Both the position numbers and the translations under genes were made by a program. 64,000 nt of DNA from SHWB01 sp050246875 (GTDB taxonomy: Bacteria; Pseudomonadota; Alphaproteobacteria; UBA6615): contig JBFWVF010000003.1 of NCBI GenBank assembly GCA_050246875.1, positions 368,659 to 432,658 of the forward strand, written 5' to 3'. Shown here one piece after another: positions 16,224 through 24,738 of this stretch. The notes under the pieces were generated by a model. The model did no database searches and had not been told where the DNA came from. It worked only from the letters and a program-made list of their open reading frames with translations. The first letter of the stretch is position 1, and every line of letters starts with the position of its first letter.

Positions 16224-17318
16224 ATGACCGACACATTCCGCTACCGCGCCGGCCTGGCGCCCGCGATGGGTGTGGCTGTTTTTGCCGGCCTCCTGTCTGT
16301 CAGCGTACCAGTGTCCGCGCAAGGCCGCGATGCCTTCGCGGTGCCCGAGCGCCTGTTTCAGGACGCCACCTCGAACACGGTGGAATCGCGCCAGAATCTC
16401 TCGCAGTACCTGGTTGGCGACCGGCCGTTGCCACAGACCGTTGCGGCCCGCGCCGTGACGGCGATCCACGCCCTGCGGCAGAACCGCGCCGGCGCCGACC
16501 CGATGCAGGTCGTCGCCGCCGCCGACCGCATCGCCGCGCTGGCGGGACAGGCTCTCTGCCCGCCCAAGGTCGCGCACGCCACGATCCCGGACAATATCCA
16601 GCTACCGGCAGGCGCCGAAGGCTTCAAGTTCGGGCCGAGCGACGCCGCGCCGGTGCCGGGCTTCCAGTCGGTCACCCCTTCCGATGCCCGCCTTGGGTCG
16701 CGCGGCAACCAGCAGGCGCCGCGCGGCGTCCACCGTCCGGGCGGCAACAACCTGCTGACCTCCGGCCTCGCCGGCATCCAGCAGTTCCGCACCCCGATCA
16801 AGGGGGATGGCCCGCGCCGCGTCATCCTGATCACCGACGACGTGGGCGAGGAGGCGACGACGCTGTCGCCCTTCGGCTCGGAAATGTATGTCAACGGCAA
16901 GAGCGTGAAGCTCGGCGACCACCCGCCGAACGAGTGGGTGGACAACGTCGTTCTGGGCAGCAACGACGCGCAGGGTGGCGACGTGCCGTTCCGCAACCAG
17001 CGTGCGGGCGTCACGGTCGTCGAGACGACCGTGCGTAACGGTGTCCTCGAACTCGACATGGTGCAGGCGCCGGGTCGCGAGTCCTATATCGTCGGCATGG
17101 TCGTCGAACCGATCGACGGCCCGAGCATCCTTGGCCGCAGCCCGCAGGCGCAGGCCGCGATGCCGAACACCGCCGAGTGCGTGCAGCTCGAGGAAGAGAT
17201 CACCAACGCCCTGGCCGAGCTGATTGAGGAAGTCGCGCCCGAGGCCGGGCCCGATCTCGAGGCGCAGCAACTGCCCGAGCCCGCCTTCGACGACGGCGAG
17301 GAAGCGAGCGCGACGTGA
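16224..17318 (+). CDS. Secreted protein of unknown family at the head of the polysaccharide locus
   Basis: A 364-aa protein with a Sec-type signal peptide: a short basic start, hydrophobic PAMGVAVFAGLLSVSVPV and a probable cleavage after VSAQ near residue 33. I do not recognise a family. The mature part has an N-terminal helical stretch (about 40-110), a glycine/proline-rich middle, and a beta-rich segment including RRVILITDDVGEEATTLSPFG and NGKSVKLGDHPPNEWVDNVVLG. The C-terminal about 50 residues are very acidic (EELIEEVAPEAGPDLE type). It lies 64 bp before the beta-barrel gene and probably shares its transcript, so a role at the cell surface is a fair guess only. Confidence 0.8.
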   Translation: MTDTFRYRAGLAPAMGVAVFAGLLSVSVPVSAQGRDAFAVPERLFQDATSNTVESRQNLSQYLVGDRPLPQTVAARAVTAIHALRQNRAGADPMQVVAAADRIAALAGQALCPPKVAHATIPDNIQLPAGAEGFKFGPSDAAPVPGFQSVTPSDARLGSRGNQQAPRGVHRPGGNNLLTSGLAGIQQFRTPIKGDGPRRVILITDDVGEEATTLSPFGSEMYVNGKSVKLGDHPPNEWVDNVVLGSNDAQGGDVPFRNQRAGVTVVETTVRNGVLELDMVQAPGRESYIVGMVVEPIDGPSILGRSPQAQAAMPNTAECVQLEEEITNALAELIEEVAPEAGPDLEAQQLPEPAFDDGEEASAT

Positions 17319-17382
17319 GCCGCGCATTGCCCGGCCCGGGCGGCGTCTAGGGGCCATCGAGCGCCCGCGGCGGATTCGTCAC

Positions 17383-18753
17383 GTGCCCGGACACCACAAT
17401 TCCTGCCCCGGATCCCGCCCGGGCAGCCGGCGACGGCGCCGGGCACTGGCCCTTGGGCTGGCAACGACCATCGTCGTCGCAGCCGCGGCGCCATCGGTCC
17501 AGGCACAGGAGGCCCAGGGCGAAAGCGTCCGCGGCAGCCCGCGGCCGGAATACGATCCGTCGGGCGTCGAATTCGATCTGCTGCTTCAGTCCACCCTCGC
17601 AGCACTCGGCCTCGGGCCGCCACCCGACCCGGAAGCACCATCGGGTCCGCTGAGCAGCTTCAACGTGCTGCCGGCGCTCGGCCTCGACGTATCCACAAGC
17701 GACAACGTCTTCCGCACGCCCAGCGACCGGAAGACGGACACCACCACCACCATCCAGCCCTCGGTGCGCCTGCGCTCCGACTGGACCAGCCATGCTCTCA
17801 ATTTCGACTTTTCCGGCCGCCTCCAGCGCAACCGGACCTACAAGTCGGAAGACGTCAACGCCTGGTCCGTCGGCAGCGACGGGTTGCTCGAAGTCGACGA
17901 GGACCTGCAGCTCAATGCCCTGGTCGGCTATCAGGAGGATCAAGAATCCCGCGGCACCATCAACGATCCGGGGGCAACGGAATCGCCGACGCAAACCTGG
18001 GCATACACGGCACGTCTCGGCCTGCAGTACGCGGTCCCGGAAAGCATCCAGGCCTCGCCGAGCTACGCCTTCCGCCGCAACCGCTATGGCGACGACGGCA
18101 GTGTCAGCAATCGCGATCGCTGGTTCGATTCGCACAGCCTGACCATGCGCCTCGGCTATGAACTTCAGCCCGGGACGGTCGCGTTCATCCAGCCATCGGT
18201 GGAGTTGCGCCGGTATGTCGAGGCGGTGGATCGCAGCGGCCTTATCCGCGACATGAATACCTACGACGCCGGTGCCGGATTGCAGTGGGATACGTCGTCG
18301 GTAACGTTCGTCGACATCCAGGTCGGTCTGCGCCGGCAGGTCTTCGAGGATCCAGTGTTCCGTGACAGCACCAGCCGCCTGATCAACGGCACCGCGCTGT
18401 GGAACGCCCTGCCTCTCGTCACCTTGCGCGCCAATGTCGGGACCAGCTTCACGCCTTCGACTTCGGCGACCTTTTCCGGCACGCAGGATTACACGTTCAG
18501 CTTCGGCGCTGACTGGGAGGCGATGTACAATCTGCTGCTGTCGGCGAACTGGAATGTGCGTCAGGAGAATTTCCTCGGCGAGGATCCGCCCCACGACCGC
18601 ACGTCGCATACACTGTCGCTGGCCGGTGATCTGCTGATAAACGAGTATCTGACGGGCGGCGTCGAATACGCCTACACGTTCCGCTCGGGCACGCTCGAGA
18701 CAGACCGTCTGACCGAAAACCTGTGGCGCCTCAAACTGTCCGGCCGGATATGA
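17383..18753 (+). CDS. Outer membrane beta-barrel protein of the polysaccharide locus
   Basis: A 456-aa outer membrane protein. The GTG start (VPGHHNSCPG) is preferred because a basic stretch RRRRR and a hydrophobic segment ALGLATTIVVAAAA with cleavage after VQAQ follow it; the longer open frame overlaps the preceding gene. The mature part is made of alternating amphipathic strands separated by short turns, with frequent Tyr/Trp/Arg ends, as in LNFDFSGRLQRNRTY and NLWRLKLSGRI, and ends with the strand expected of a barrel. It has the character of the BBP2-type barrels common beside Wza-like genes in exopolysaccharide loci. Its stop overlaps an ATG of the next frame. It may assist export or anchoring of the polymer. 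Confidence 0.8.
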   Translation: MPGHHNSCPGSRPGSRRRRRALALGLATTIVVAAAAPSVQAQEAQGESVRGSPRPEYDPSGVEFDLLLQSTLAALGLGPPPDPEAPSGPLSSFNVLPALGLDVSTSDNVFRTPSDRKTDTTTTIQPSVRLRSDWTSHALNFDFSGRLQRNRTYKSEDVNAWSVGSDGLLEVDEDLQLNALVGYQEDQESRGTINDPGATESPTQTWAYTARLGLQYAVPESIQASPSYAFRRNRYGDDGSVSNRDRWFDSHSLTMRLGYELQPGTVAFIQPSVELRRYVEAVDRSGLIRDMNTYDAGAGLQWDTSSVTFVDIQVGLRRQVFEDPVFRDSTSRLINGTALWNALPLVTLRANVGTSFTPSTSATFSGTQDYTFSFGADWEAMYNLLLSANWNVRQENFLGEDPPHDRTSHTLSLAGDLLINEYLTGGVEYAYTFRSGTLETDRLTENLWRLKLSGRI

Positions 18754-18812
18754 GGGGCCTGTTGCGCGACGCGGTCCCGACGACCAAGCTTGCGGGCCGG
18801 AGGAGCCGTGAA

Positions 18813-19433
18813 GTGAAACGGTCGGCCTTGTGTGACGGGTTTCCGCGCCACTGGCGCGCCTTCGCGGCGGCGCTCGCCGTGGCCGCGGCGCTGGCGGGAT
18901 GCAGCGCCGGCGACGATTCCGAACTCCCCATATCCGGCGAAACGCTCGGCCTGCCGCAGCAGCACGGCGAACTCCCCAGCTACCGCCTCGGCCCCGGCGA
19001 CCGCATCACCATCGCCGTTTTCGGCCACCCCGATCTCTCGGGTGAGTTCGAGATCGACGGTAACGGCCTTATCGCCTATCCGCTGATTGGACAGGTCAAG
19101 GCCGGCGACCAGACGGTCGAGGAACTGCAGGCCATCATCGCCGACGACCTCAACCGACAGTTCGTCGTCGACCCGCGCGTCGCCATCGAGGTGATGAATT
19201 TCCGCCCGTTCTTCATCCTCGGTCAGGTGAACGCGCCCGGCAGCTACCCCTATATCAGCGGGCTCAACGTGCGCCAGGCCGTGGCCATCGCCGGCGGCTT
19301 CTCGCGCCGCGCCCGCCAGGACGAGGTCATCATCGTCCGGCGGGACGGGAGCAACGAGAAGCGCTATCGGGCGACCCCGAACGCCCCGGTCCTGCCCGGC
19401 GACACCATCGAGGCTATCAGGCGGCTATTCTGA
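18813..19433 (+). CDS. Polysaccharide export lipoprotein, Wza family
   Basis: A 206-aa outer-membrane polysaccharide exporter of the short Wza/GumB type. A lipobox (LAGC) follows the hydrophobic FAAALAVAAA. The Poly_export domain begins YRLGPGDRITIAVFGHPDLSGEF and the SLBB domain is VNAPGSYPYISGLNVRQAVAIAGGFS. The GTG start is chosen because GGAGG lies 9 nt upstream; an ATG overlapping the beta-barrel stop (18750) is the alternative but would give a long non-signal extension. It forms the outer membrane conduit working with the Wzc-like co-polymerase encoded next. Confidence 0.92.
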   Translation: MKRSALCDGFPRHWRAFAAALAVAAALAGCSAGDDSELPISGETLGLPQQHGELPSYRLGPGDRITIAVFGHPDLSGEFEIDGNGLIAYPLIGQVKAGDQTVEELQAIIADDLNRQFVVDPRVAIEVMNFRPFFILGQVNAPGSYPYISGLNVRQAVAIAGGFSRRARQDEVIIVRRDGSNEKRYRATPNAPVLPGDTIEAIRRLF

Positions 19434-19799
19434 ATCCGCACGGCATCTGCGTGGCCCCCTATTGTGCACTGCAAAATTCCGCCCTATATGATCCATCTGT
19501 AACGGTTTGACCCCACAGCTGAAACAGTTGCGCAATGGCTGCGGGAAAAATCGTTTCAATTCAACGCGTCGCACAAGCTTCCTTAACGACTCGTTGAATA
19601 AGTTCCTTTACAGCGGCCAAAGGGTCTGACTAGCTGTGCCCTGTTGGTCTAGACTGCGTACCGGTGTGTGCGGAATGCTGTGAGGCGCGCCGCCGGCCGG
19701 GACAGGGTCACGGAAAACGCGCCGGCAACGGCGCGCCATGAGTTGTGTCCGGTATCCCGGTAAGGGAAGGCGGCACGAGGATCGAGGCGGAAACGGTCG
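19434..19799. other. Long leader region upstream of the Wzc-like gene
   Basis: This 366-bp region has no convincing gene and is clearly less GC-rich than its surroundings. It contains the promoter candidate at 19462-19490 and then about 300 nt of untranslated leader. I found no known riboswitch motif in it. Confidence 0.6.
19462..19490 (+). promoter_or_regulatory. Candidate sigma-70-like promoter for the Wzc-like gene
   Basis: TTGTGC, exactly 17 bp, then TATATG. The spacer contains TGCACTGCAAAA, a short near-palindrome (TGCA-C-TGCA) that could be an operator. If used, transcription starts near 19497, leaving a leader of about 300 nt. Confidence 0.5.
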
Positions 19800-22130
19800 A
19801 TGAGCGCGGTGACGCCATTCCCGGTACAGGAGCGCGAAGCGGCGGCTGACGCCGGCTTTGCCCTCGCCGGCGGCGACGAGGACGCGCTCAACCTACGCCG
19901 TCTCCTCAGCACCCTGCGCCGCCGCAAGATCATGATCGCCGGCGTCATGGCTGTGATCACGGTCATCGCCTGGCTGCTCATCAACCAGATGACGCCGGTA
20001 TTCTCGACCTCGACCAAGATCGTCGTGCAGCCCGACCGCACGAATCTGCCGATTCAGGAAATCGTCGTCGACCCGCAGGCCGACTACTACACCAACGACA
20101 CCGAAGCCGAGGTGATCGCGAGCCGCGAACTCGGCCGCAAGGCGGTCGAGCGGCTCAACCTGATGGAGAGCCCGCTTTTCAATCCGCTACTCCAGAAGCC
20201 GAAGCAGCCTCTCGCCTCGCGGCTGTGGACGTCGGCCCGGCGCTTTCTGCTCGGCTTCGTCGCCGATCCCGAGGAAGTGGCGCGCGTGCTGGCCGAGGAG
20301 CGGGAAGCGCAGACGAAGCCGGTCGACCCGACGGCGGACATGACTCCCGAGGAGCGCGACCAGTACATGGCCGAGCTGCGCGAAGGCATCGTCTCGGCCT
20401 ATCTCGGCGGCCTCAGCGTGACCCCGGCGCCGCGTAGCCGCGTCATCACGATCTCCTATTCGTCGACGGACCCCGTCTTCGCCCGCGACGCCGCCAACGC
20501 GCAGGCGACGGTCTACATCCTCGATCAGGTGTCGCAGAAGGGCGATGCGACCAAGCGGGTCGGCGTCTTCCTGTCGGAGCGCGTCAACGAACTGCGCGAC
20601 CGCATGATCGCCAAGGAGCGCGAGATCGCCGACTTCCAGCGCGAGGTCGGCCTGATCGATACCGGCGGCATCACCATCTACCAGCAGCAGTTCGCCGAGT
20701 TGTCGCAGCAGCTTCTCGACATCAAGACCAAGCGGACCGAGATCGAAGCGCGCACCCAGCAGGTGCAGGAATTGCTCAATGCCGGTTCCGGCGTCGAGAC
20801 GTCTGCCGCAGTGCTCGACAGCACCCTGATCGGTCGCCTGCGCGAGCAGGAAGCGCAGGTCAGCCGCAAGCTCGCCGAACTGCGCACGCGCCTGCGCCCC
20901 GAGCATCCGACGCTGCAGCAGGCGGTCAACGAACTCAACGACCTGCGCGCGGCGATCACGCGCGAAGTCGACAAGGTCGCCGCCAACCTCAAGAACGAAC
21001 TGCAGATCGTGCGTCTGCGCGAGCAGGCGCTCGAGGCCGAGGTCGCGCGCCTGAAGGGCCTCCTCGACGACCAGAACGACGCCCGCGGCAGGCTGCGTGC
21101 GCTCGAAACGGAACTGCAAGCCAACAAGCAGCTCTACGAGACCTTCCTCGAGCGCATGCGGCAGACCGACATCCTCGAACAGAGCGAGCAGAAGGCCAAC
21201 GCACGCATCATCAGTGTCGCCACGGTGCCAGGCGCGCCGTACTTCCCCAACAAGCGTCTGATGCTGGCGGCGGCTATCGCCTTCTCGGCCGTCGTCGGTA
21301 TCGCGCTTGCCTTCGTCGCCGACTTCCTCGACTCCGGCTTCCGCTCGACCTCGCAGCTCGAATCGCAGACCGGCGTCGCCGCGCTCGGCATGGTCCCGGC
21401 ACAGGACCGGCGCCGCAACGACGGCAAGCTGCCGCACGAGATCGCGCTGTCGAAACCGAACTCGACTTACGGCGAGGCGATAAGATCGCTGCGCACGGCG
21501 CTGATGCTGTCGTCGGTCGACCGGCCGCCGCGGACGGTCCTGTTCACCTCGGCCATCCCCGGCGAGGGCAAGACCTCGACCTCGCTGTCGCTGGCGACGA
21601 CCGCAGCCAAGTCGGGCCAGAAGGTCGTCATCATCGATTGCGACCTGCGCCATTCCAACCTGCACGTCTATCTCGGCGTCCCGAACCGTCAGGGCCTCTC
21701 CGACTATCTGGCGGGCCAGGCCAAGCTCGAGGACGTGATCGAGATCGATCCGCGTTCGACCGTGCACTACATCACCGCCGGCTCGCGCGCGCCGAACCCG
21801 ACGGACATGCTGAATTCGGACGAGATGAAGCGGCTCGTCCACCGCCTCGGCGAGATGTACGACCTCGTGGTCCTCGATACGCCGCCGCTGCTGGCAGTGT
21901 CGGACGCCCTTGTGCTGGTGCGCGAGGTCGACAAGACGGTGTTCGTGGTGCGCTGGGAGAAGACCCGCCGCGAGACGTCGATGGCCGGCCTCAAGATGGC
22001 GCTCGAGGCGGGCGCGGACCTCGCAGGCACGGTGCTGACCCAGGTCGACGTCAAGAAACACGCCACCTACGACTACGCGGATTCCGGCTACTACTATTAC
22101 GGCAGCTATCGGAAGTACTATTCCGAGTAG
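19800..22130 (+). CDS. Polysaccharide co-polymerase / tyrosine autokinase (Wzc-like)
   Basis: A 776-aa inner membrane protein controlling polymer length and export. The N-terminus has a Wzz domain with a first membrane segment (MIAGVMAVITVIAWLLI), a long periplasmic coiled-coil region, and a second membrane segment near residue 490. The C-terminal BY-kinase has Walker A SAIPGEGKTS near residue 585, Walker A' VVIIDCDLRHSN and Walker B LVVLDTPPLL. The last 20 residues carry nine tyrosines (HATYDYADSGYYYYGSYR and then KYY), the autophosphorylated cluster typical of Wzc. The cognate phosphatase is not obvious; the metallophosphoesterase at 26405 is of a different type. Confidence 0.95.
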   Translation: MSAVTPFPVQEREAAADAGFALAGGDEDALNLRRLLSTLRRRKIMIAGVMAVITVIAWLLINQMTPVFSTSTKIVVQPDRTNLPIQEIVVDPQADYYTNDTEAEVIASRELGRKAVERLNLMESPLFNPLLQKPKQPLASRLWTSARRFLLGFVADPEEVARVLAEEREAQTKPVDPTADMTPEERDQYMAELREGIVSAYLGGLSVTPAPRSRVITISYSSTDPVFARDAANAQATVYILDQVSQKGDATKRVGVFLSERVNELRDRMIAKEREIADFQREVGLIDTGGITIYQQQFAELSQQLLDIKTKRTEIEARTQQVQELLNAGSGVETSAAVLDSTLIGRLREQEAQVSRKLAELRTRLRPEHPTLQQAVNELNDLRAAITREVDKVAANLKNELQIVRLREQALEAEVARLKGLLDDQNDARGRLRALETELQANKQLYETFLERMRQTDILEQSEQKANARIISVATVPGAPYFPNKRLMLAAAIAFSAVVGIALAFVADFLDSGFRSTSQLESQTGVAALGMVPAQDRRRNDGKLPHEIALSKPNSTYGEAIRSLRTALMLSSVDRPPRTVLFTSAIPGEGKTSTSLSLATTAAKSGQKVVIIDCDLRHSNLHVYLGVPNRQGLSDYLAGQAKLEDVIEIDPRSTVHYITAGSRAPNPTDMLNSDEMKRLVHRLGEMYDLVVLDTPPLLAVSDALVLVREVDKTVFVVRWEKTRRETSMAGLKMALEAGADLAGTVLTQVDVKKHATYDYADSGYYYYGSYRKYYSE

Positions 22131-22151
22131 CCCTCGCTCGCGGGACCCGTC

Positions 22152-22850
22152 ATGACCGCCAGGCGCTCTGTCGCCGCCCCGCTCATCGCTCTCGCCGCCG
22201 GGCTCGCCCTGATCTGGCTGGCCGCCCCGCGGCTGGCGGCGGGACTGATCACGGCGCCGTTCGACGCCATCGTGGATGCGCTCGGCCAGGACGCCGACAC
22301 CGTGCCGCCGCGTGCCCTGCGGCTGGCCGCGGCGAGCCGCCGCAAGGCACTCGGCCTGTTCGCCGATCCGCATCTCGCCACCAGTCTCGGTACGGTCGAC
22401 TTCGCCCTGGCGCGTGCACCCGAGGCGACGGCAAGCGGTGCAGCGGTCGACCGGGCGGGGATGCAACGCAGCGTCGCCAGCTTTGCCGCCGGCCTCGCGG
22501 CCGCGCCGACGGAACCCTTCGCGTGGTTCCAACTCGTCTATGCCGCGCTCTATGCCGGCGCGCCGGCCGCGAACGTCGATCCGGCACTGCGGACGTCGAT
22601 CGTCGCGGCCCCGACCCACCCACGCCTGGTGACACCACGACTGACCATCGGCCTCGCCAACTGGCCCCATCTGTCGCCGGAGACGAAGGCACTGCTCGCA
22701 CGCCAGGCCGAGCTGGCGATGCGGTGGTGGCCGGACGAGACGCCGCTGATGGTCCGCCGGATCCGCGCGCTGGCGCCGATGCGCGAGGCGCTGGCCGGCG
22801 CCCCTGCCCTCAGGACCGAGTTCGATCTCGCCTGGACGCGCGGCCGTTAG
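22152..22850 (+). CDS. Hypothetical membrane-anchored protein next to the polymerase-like gene
   Basis: A 232-aa protein I do not recognise. It has one N-terminal hydrophobic segment (APLIALAAGLALIWLAA) after a basic start, which could be a membrane anchor or signal. The rest is helical and alanine-rich, including RALRLAAASRRKALGLFADP and AWFQLVYAALYAG, suggesting helical repeats. It starts 21 bp after the Wzc-like gene and its last 41 bp overlap the convergent polymerase-like gene. A role accessory to polymerisation is inferred from position only. Confidence 0.7.
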   Translation: MTARRSVAAPLIALAAGLALIWLAAPRLAAGLITAPFDAIVDALGQDADTVPPRALRLAAASRRKALGLFADPHLATSLGTVDFALARAPEATASGAAVDRAGMQRSVASFAAGLAAAPTEPFAWFQLVYAALYAGAPAANVDPALRTSIVAAPTHPRLVTPRLTIGLANWPHLSPETKALLARQAELAMRWWPDETPLMVRRIRALAPMREALAGAPALRTEFDLAWTRGR

Positions 22851-24279
22851 CGCGACCGCCTTCGCCATCCAGACGCGACGACTGCGACTGGGCGCAGCCG
22901 ACCCCGAGCAGAATCGCCCAGGTCGCCGCGATCGCCGGAATCTGCAGGCTGAAATCGATCGTCGAATGCGCGGCGAGAAGGACCGTGCCGGCGAAGGCCA
23001 CGACGGGGACCAGCCCGTCGCGCCGCCGCGTCAGCATGCCGCCGGCCACAACGACGAGGAGCCAGGCAAGCGCGGCGTGTAAGGCCGCGGCCGCCGGCAG
23101 GCCACCCTCCAGCGCCAGTTCGAGATAGCTGTTGTGCGCCTGTGTGGCGGCGTGGGCGTGCCGGCCAATGGCCTGCTGCTCGAAATTCTCGTCGCGGATG
23201 AGATGGAAGACGCCGGCATACGTGCCGAGCCCGGTACCCAGCAGGGGGCGTTCCGCGATCGCCTCGATCGTCACCTGCCACAGGTGCTGCCGGCCGCTGC
23301 CCGTCGTGTCGCTCTCCTGCACGCGTGACGCGGTGCCCTGACCGCTGGCGAAGAACAGCGCGCCGCCGGCGATCAGCACCACGGCGCCGAAGCCGGCGAC
23401 GGCAACGAAGCGCCCACGCCGGTTGATGGCGAGCCCCAGCACAAGAGCAGCCAGCCCCGCGATGGTAACGACGAGCCCGCCGCGCGAATGCGTGAACAGC
23501 AGGGCCGTGCCGGTCACGAGCAGCATGACCACCAGCAGGAAGGCACGGCCCCGCAGCGCCTCGATGGCATGCAGCAGCCGGTGCCCGGCGGACATGGCGC
23601 GTTCGACCTCCTCCCAGAAGAGACCGACCGCCGCGACGCAACCAAGTCCGGCCCACGCGGCGAAGCTGTTGCGGTTGACGAAGGTCGCCGACAGCGAATC
23701 CGCGTAAGCCCACTTTTCGTACCAGAGGATGGTGTCGTTGCCGCTCCAGAAGGCCGCCAGCCCGTAGAGCGAGTAGACGCCGACCGTACCGACGAGGCAC
23801 CAGATCAGCGCCCGCGCCCGCGCCGCATCGCGCCCCACCGCCAGCGCGACCCAGAACAGCGCGGCATAGCTCGCCAGACGCATGACGCCGGTGACCGTCG
23901 CCACGGGATCGAGGCTGATCGCACCCCGGACGACCGGCCCGTCGCCGACGCCGGCGCCTGACGAGACCGCCGCCAGCGCCGCGCCGATGTCCGCCCAGAA
24001 CGGGTGATGCCACGCGACCGGCGTCCATGGGGCGGCCTGGACGAGAAACCACGCCAGGGCGCCGGCGTAGAGCAGCAGTGCCGGCAGGTACAAGTGCGCG
24101 GGCGGCAGTCGCAACGTCCCGCCGCTCCGCCGCGCCGCCAACGCCCAGAGCAGCAGGAGAACGCCCGCGACGAGGGCCAGCAGGCTCCACGACCACGACC
24201 GGGCGCTGCCGAATGGCAACGGCGACAGCGCGATCACCGCGAACAGGGATGCGAACAGGACACGCGCCATCGCCGTCAC
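22810..24279 (-). CDS. O-antigen ligase / polymerase-like membrane protein (Wzy_C type)
   Basis: A 489-aa polytopic protein with about ten to twelve membrane segments and the large periplasmic loop of the Wzy_C family. The loop includes DTILWYEKWAYADSLSATFVNRNSFAAW, HSRGGLVV, and GSGRQHLWQVTIEAIAERPLLGTGLGTY, with HAATQAHNSYLELALEGG further on, all typical of this family. The first codon is a GTG directly after the upstream gene's stop; an ATG three codons on is an alternative. It could polymerise repeat units or ligate polymer; a second polymerase-like protein lies at 30910. Confidence 0.9.
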   Translation of the reverse strand: MTAMARVLFASLFAVIALSPLPFGSARSWSWSLLALVAGVLLLLWALAARRSGGTLRLPPAHLYLPALLLYAGALAWFLVQAAPWTPVAWHHPFWADIGAALAAVSSGAGVGDGPVVRGAISLDPVATVTGVMRLASYAALFWVALAVGRDAARARALIWCLVGTVGVYSLYGLAAFWSGNDTILWYEKWAYADSLSATFVNRNSFAAWAGLGCVAAVGLFWEEVERAMSAGHRLLHAIEALRGRAFLLVVMLLVTGTALLFTHSRGGLVVTIAGLAALVLGLAINRRGRFVAVAGFGAVVLIAGGALFFASGQGTASRVQESDTTGSGRQHLWQVTIEAIAERPLLGTGLGTYAGVFHLIRDENFEQQAIGRHAHAATQAHNSYLELALEGGLPAAAALHAALAWLLVVVAGGMLTRRRDGLVPVVAFAGTVLLAAHSTIDFSLQIPAIAATWAILLGVGCAQSQSSRLDGEGGRANGRASRRDRTRS

Positions 24280-24720
24280 TCAGTGGAGAAAGAGGATGAG
24301 CTGCCGGCGCAACTCGTCGAGCAGGTCGTGAGCGCCGCTGTCCTCCATGAGATTGACTCCGATTCCCGACTTGAATGCATAGAGCGTGAGAAGGACCGGA
24401 ACAGCGAGGATGCAAAGGAACAGCAGGGTGGCAAACAGATTGCCGATCGTGGCGAGCGGATGAACGCGACGGTCGACACGCCGCCGGTCCGCCGAGCGCC
24501 GCTCGCGGCCAATCAGCAGTACCGTGTAGATTCGCAGCAGTGGCAGCGAGAAGCGCAGATCGACGGCATGATGACCGCGCGAGCGAGCGCCGAATACCTG
24601 CTTGATCGCCAGCAGTTGCGCGTCGTCGAAGCTGTTCGCCGTGCGCTCGGGGATGCGGGCGAAGAACTCCTCCAGAAACGGGTCGCCGCCCGCCGGGTCC
24701 TGTGTTCTGCGTCGCACCAT
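24280..24720 (-). CDS. Small membrane protein of unknown function
   Basis: A 146-aa protein. The cytosolic N-terminus reads FLEEFFARIPERTANSFDDAQLLAIKQVFG, followed by HAVDLRFSLPLLRIYTVLLIGRERRS and then one or two membrane segments (LATIGNLFATLLFLCILAVPVLLTLY). I recognise the SF-x-x-x-QL-x-AI and VD-x-R-x-SLP pattern from small proteins beside exopolysaccharide genes but know no function. It lies between the WcaJ-like transferase (18 bp) and the ligase-like gene (0 bp), so it is almost certainly in the same transcript. Confidence 0.75.
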   Translation of the reverse strand: MVRRRTQDPAGGDPFLEEFFARIPERTANSFDDAQLLAIKQVFGARSRGHHAVDLRFSLPLLRIYTVLLIGRERRSADRRRVDRRVHPLATIGNLFATLLFLCILAVPVLLTLYAFKSGIGVNLMEDSGAHDLLDELRRQLILFLH

Positions 24721-24738
24721 CGCAAGCCCCCGCTCCGG

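Noticed and set aside
16224..17318. The divergent secreted protein as cargo of the type I exporter
   Set aside because: It has a clear N-terminal Sec-type signal peptide and no Gly/Asp RTX repeats, whereas type I cargo is normally exported through a C-terminal signal.
20187..22868. An 893-codon minus-strand frame opposite the Wzc-like gene
   Set aside because: Its residues mirror the plus-strand Wzc codons, with Arg/His/Ala/Gly bias and no recognisable domain. The Wzc-like gene has clear kinase and Wzz motifs.
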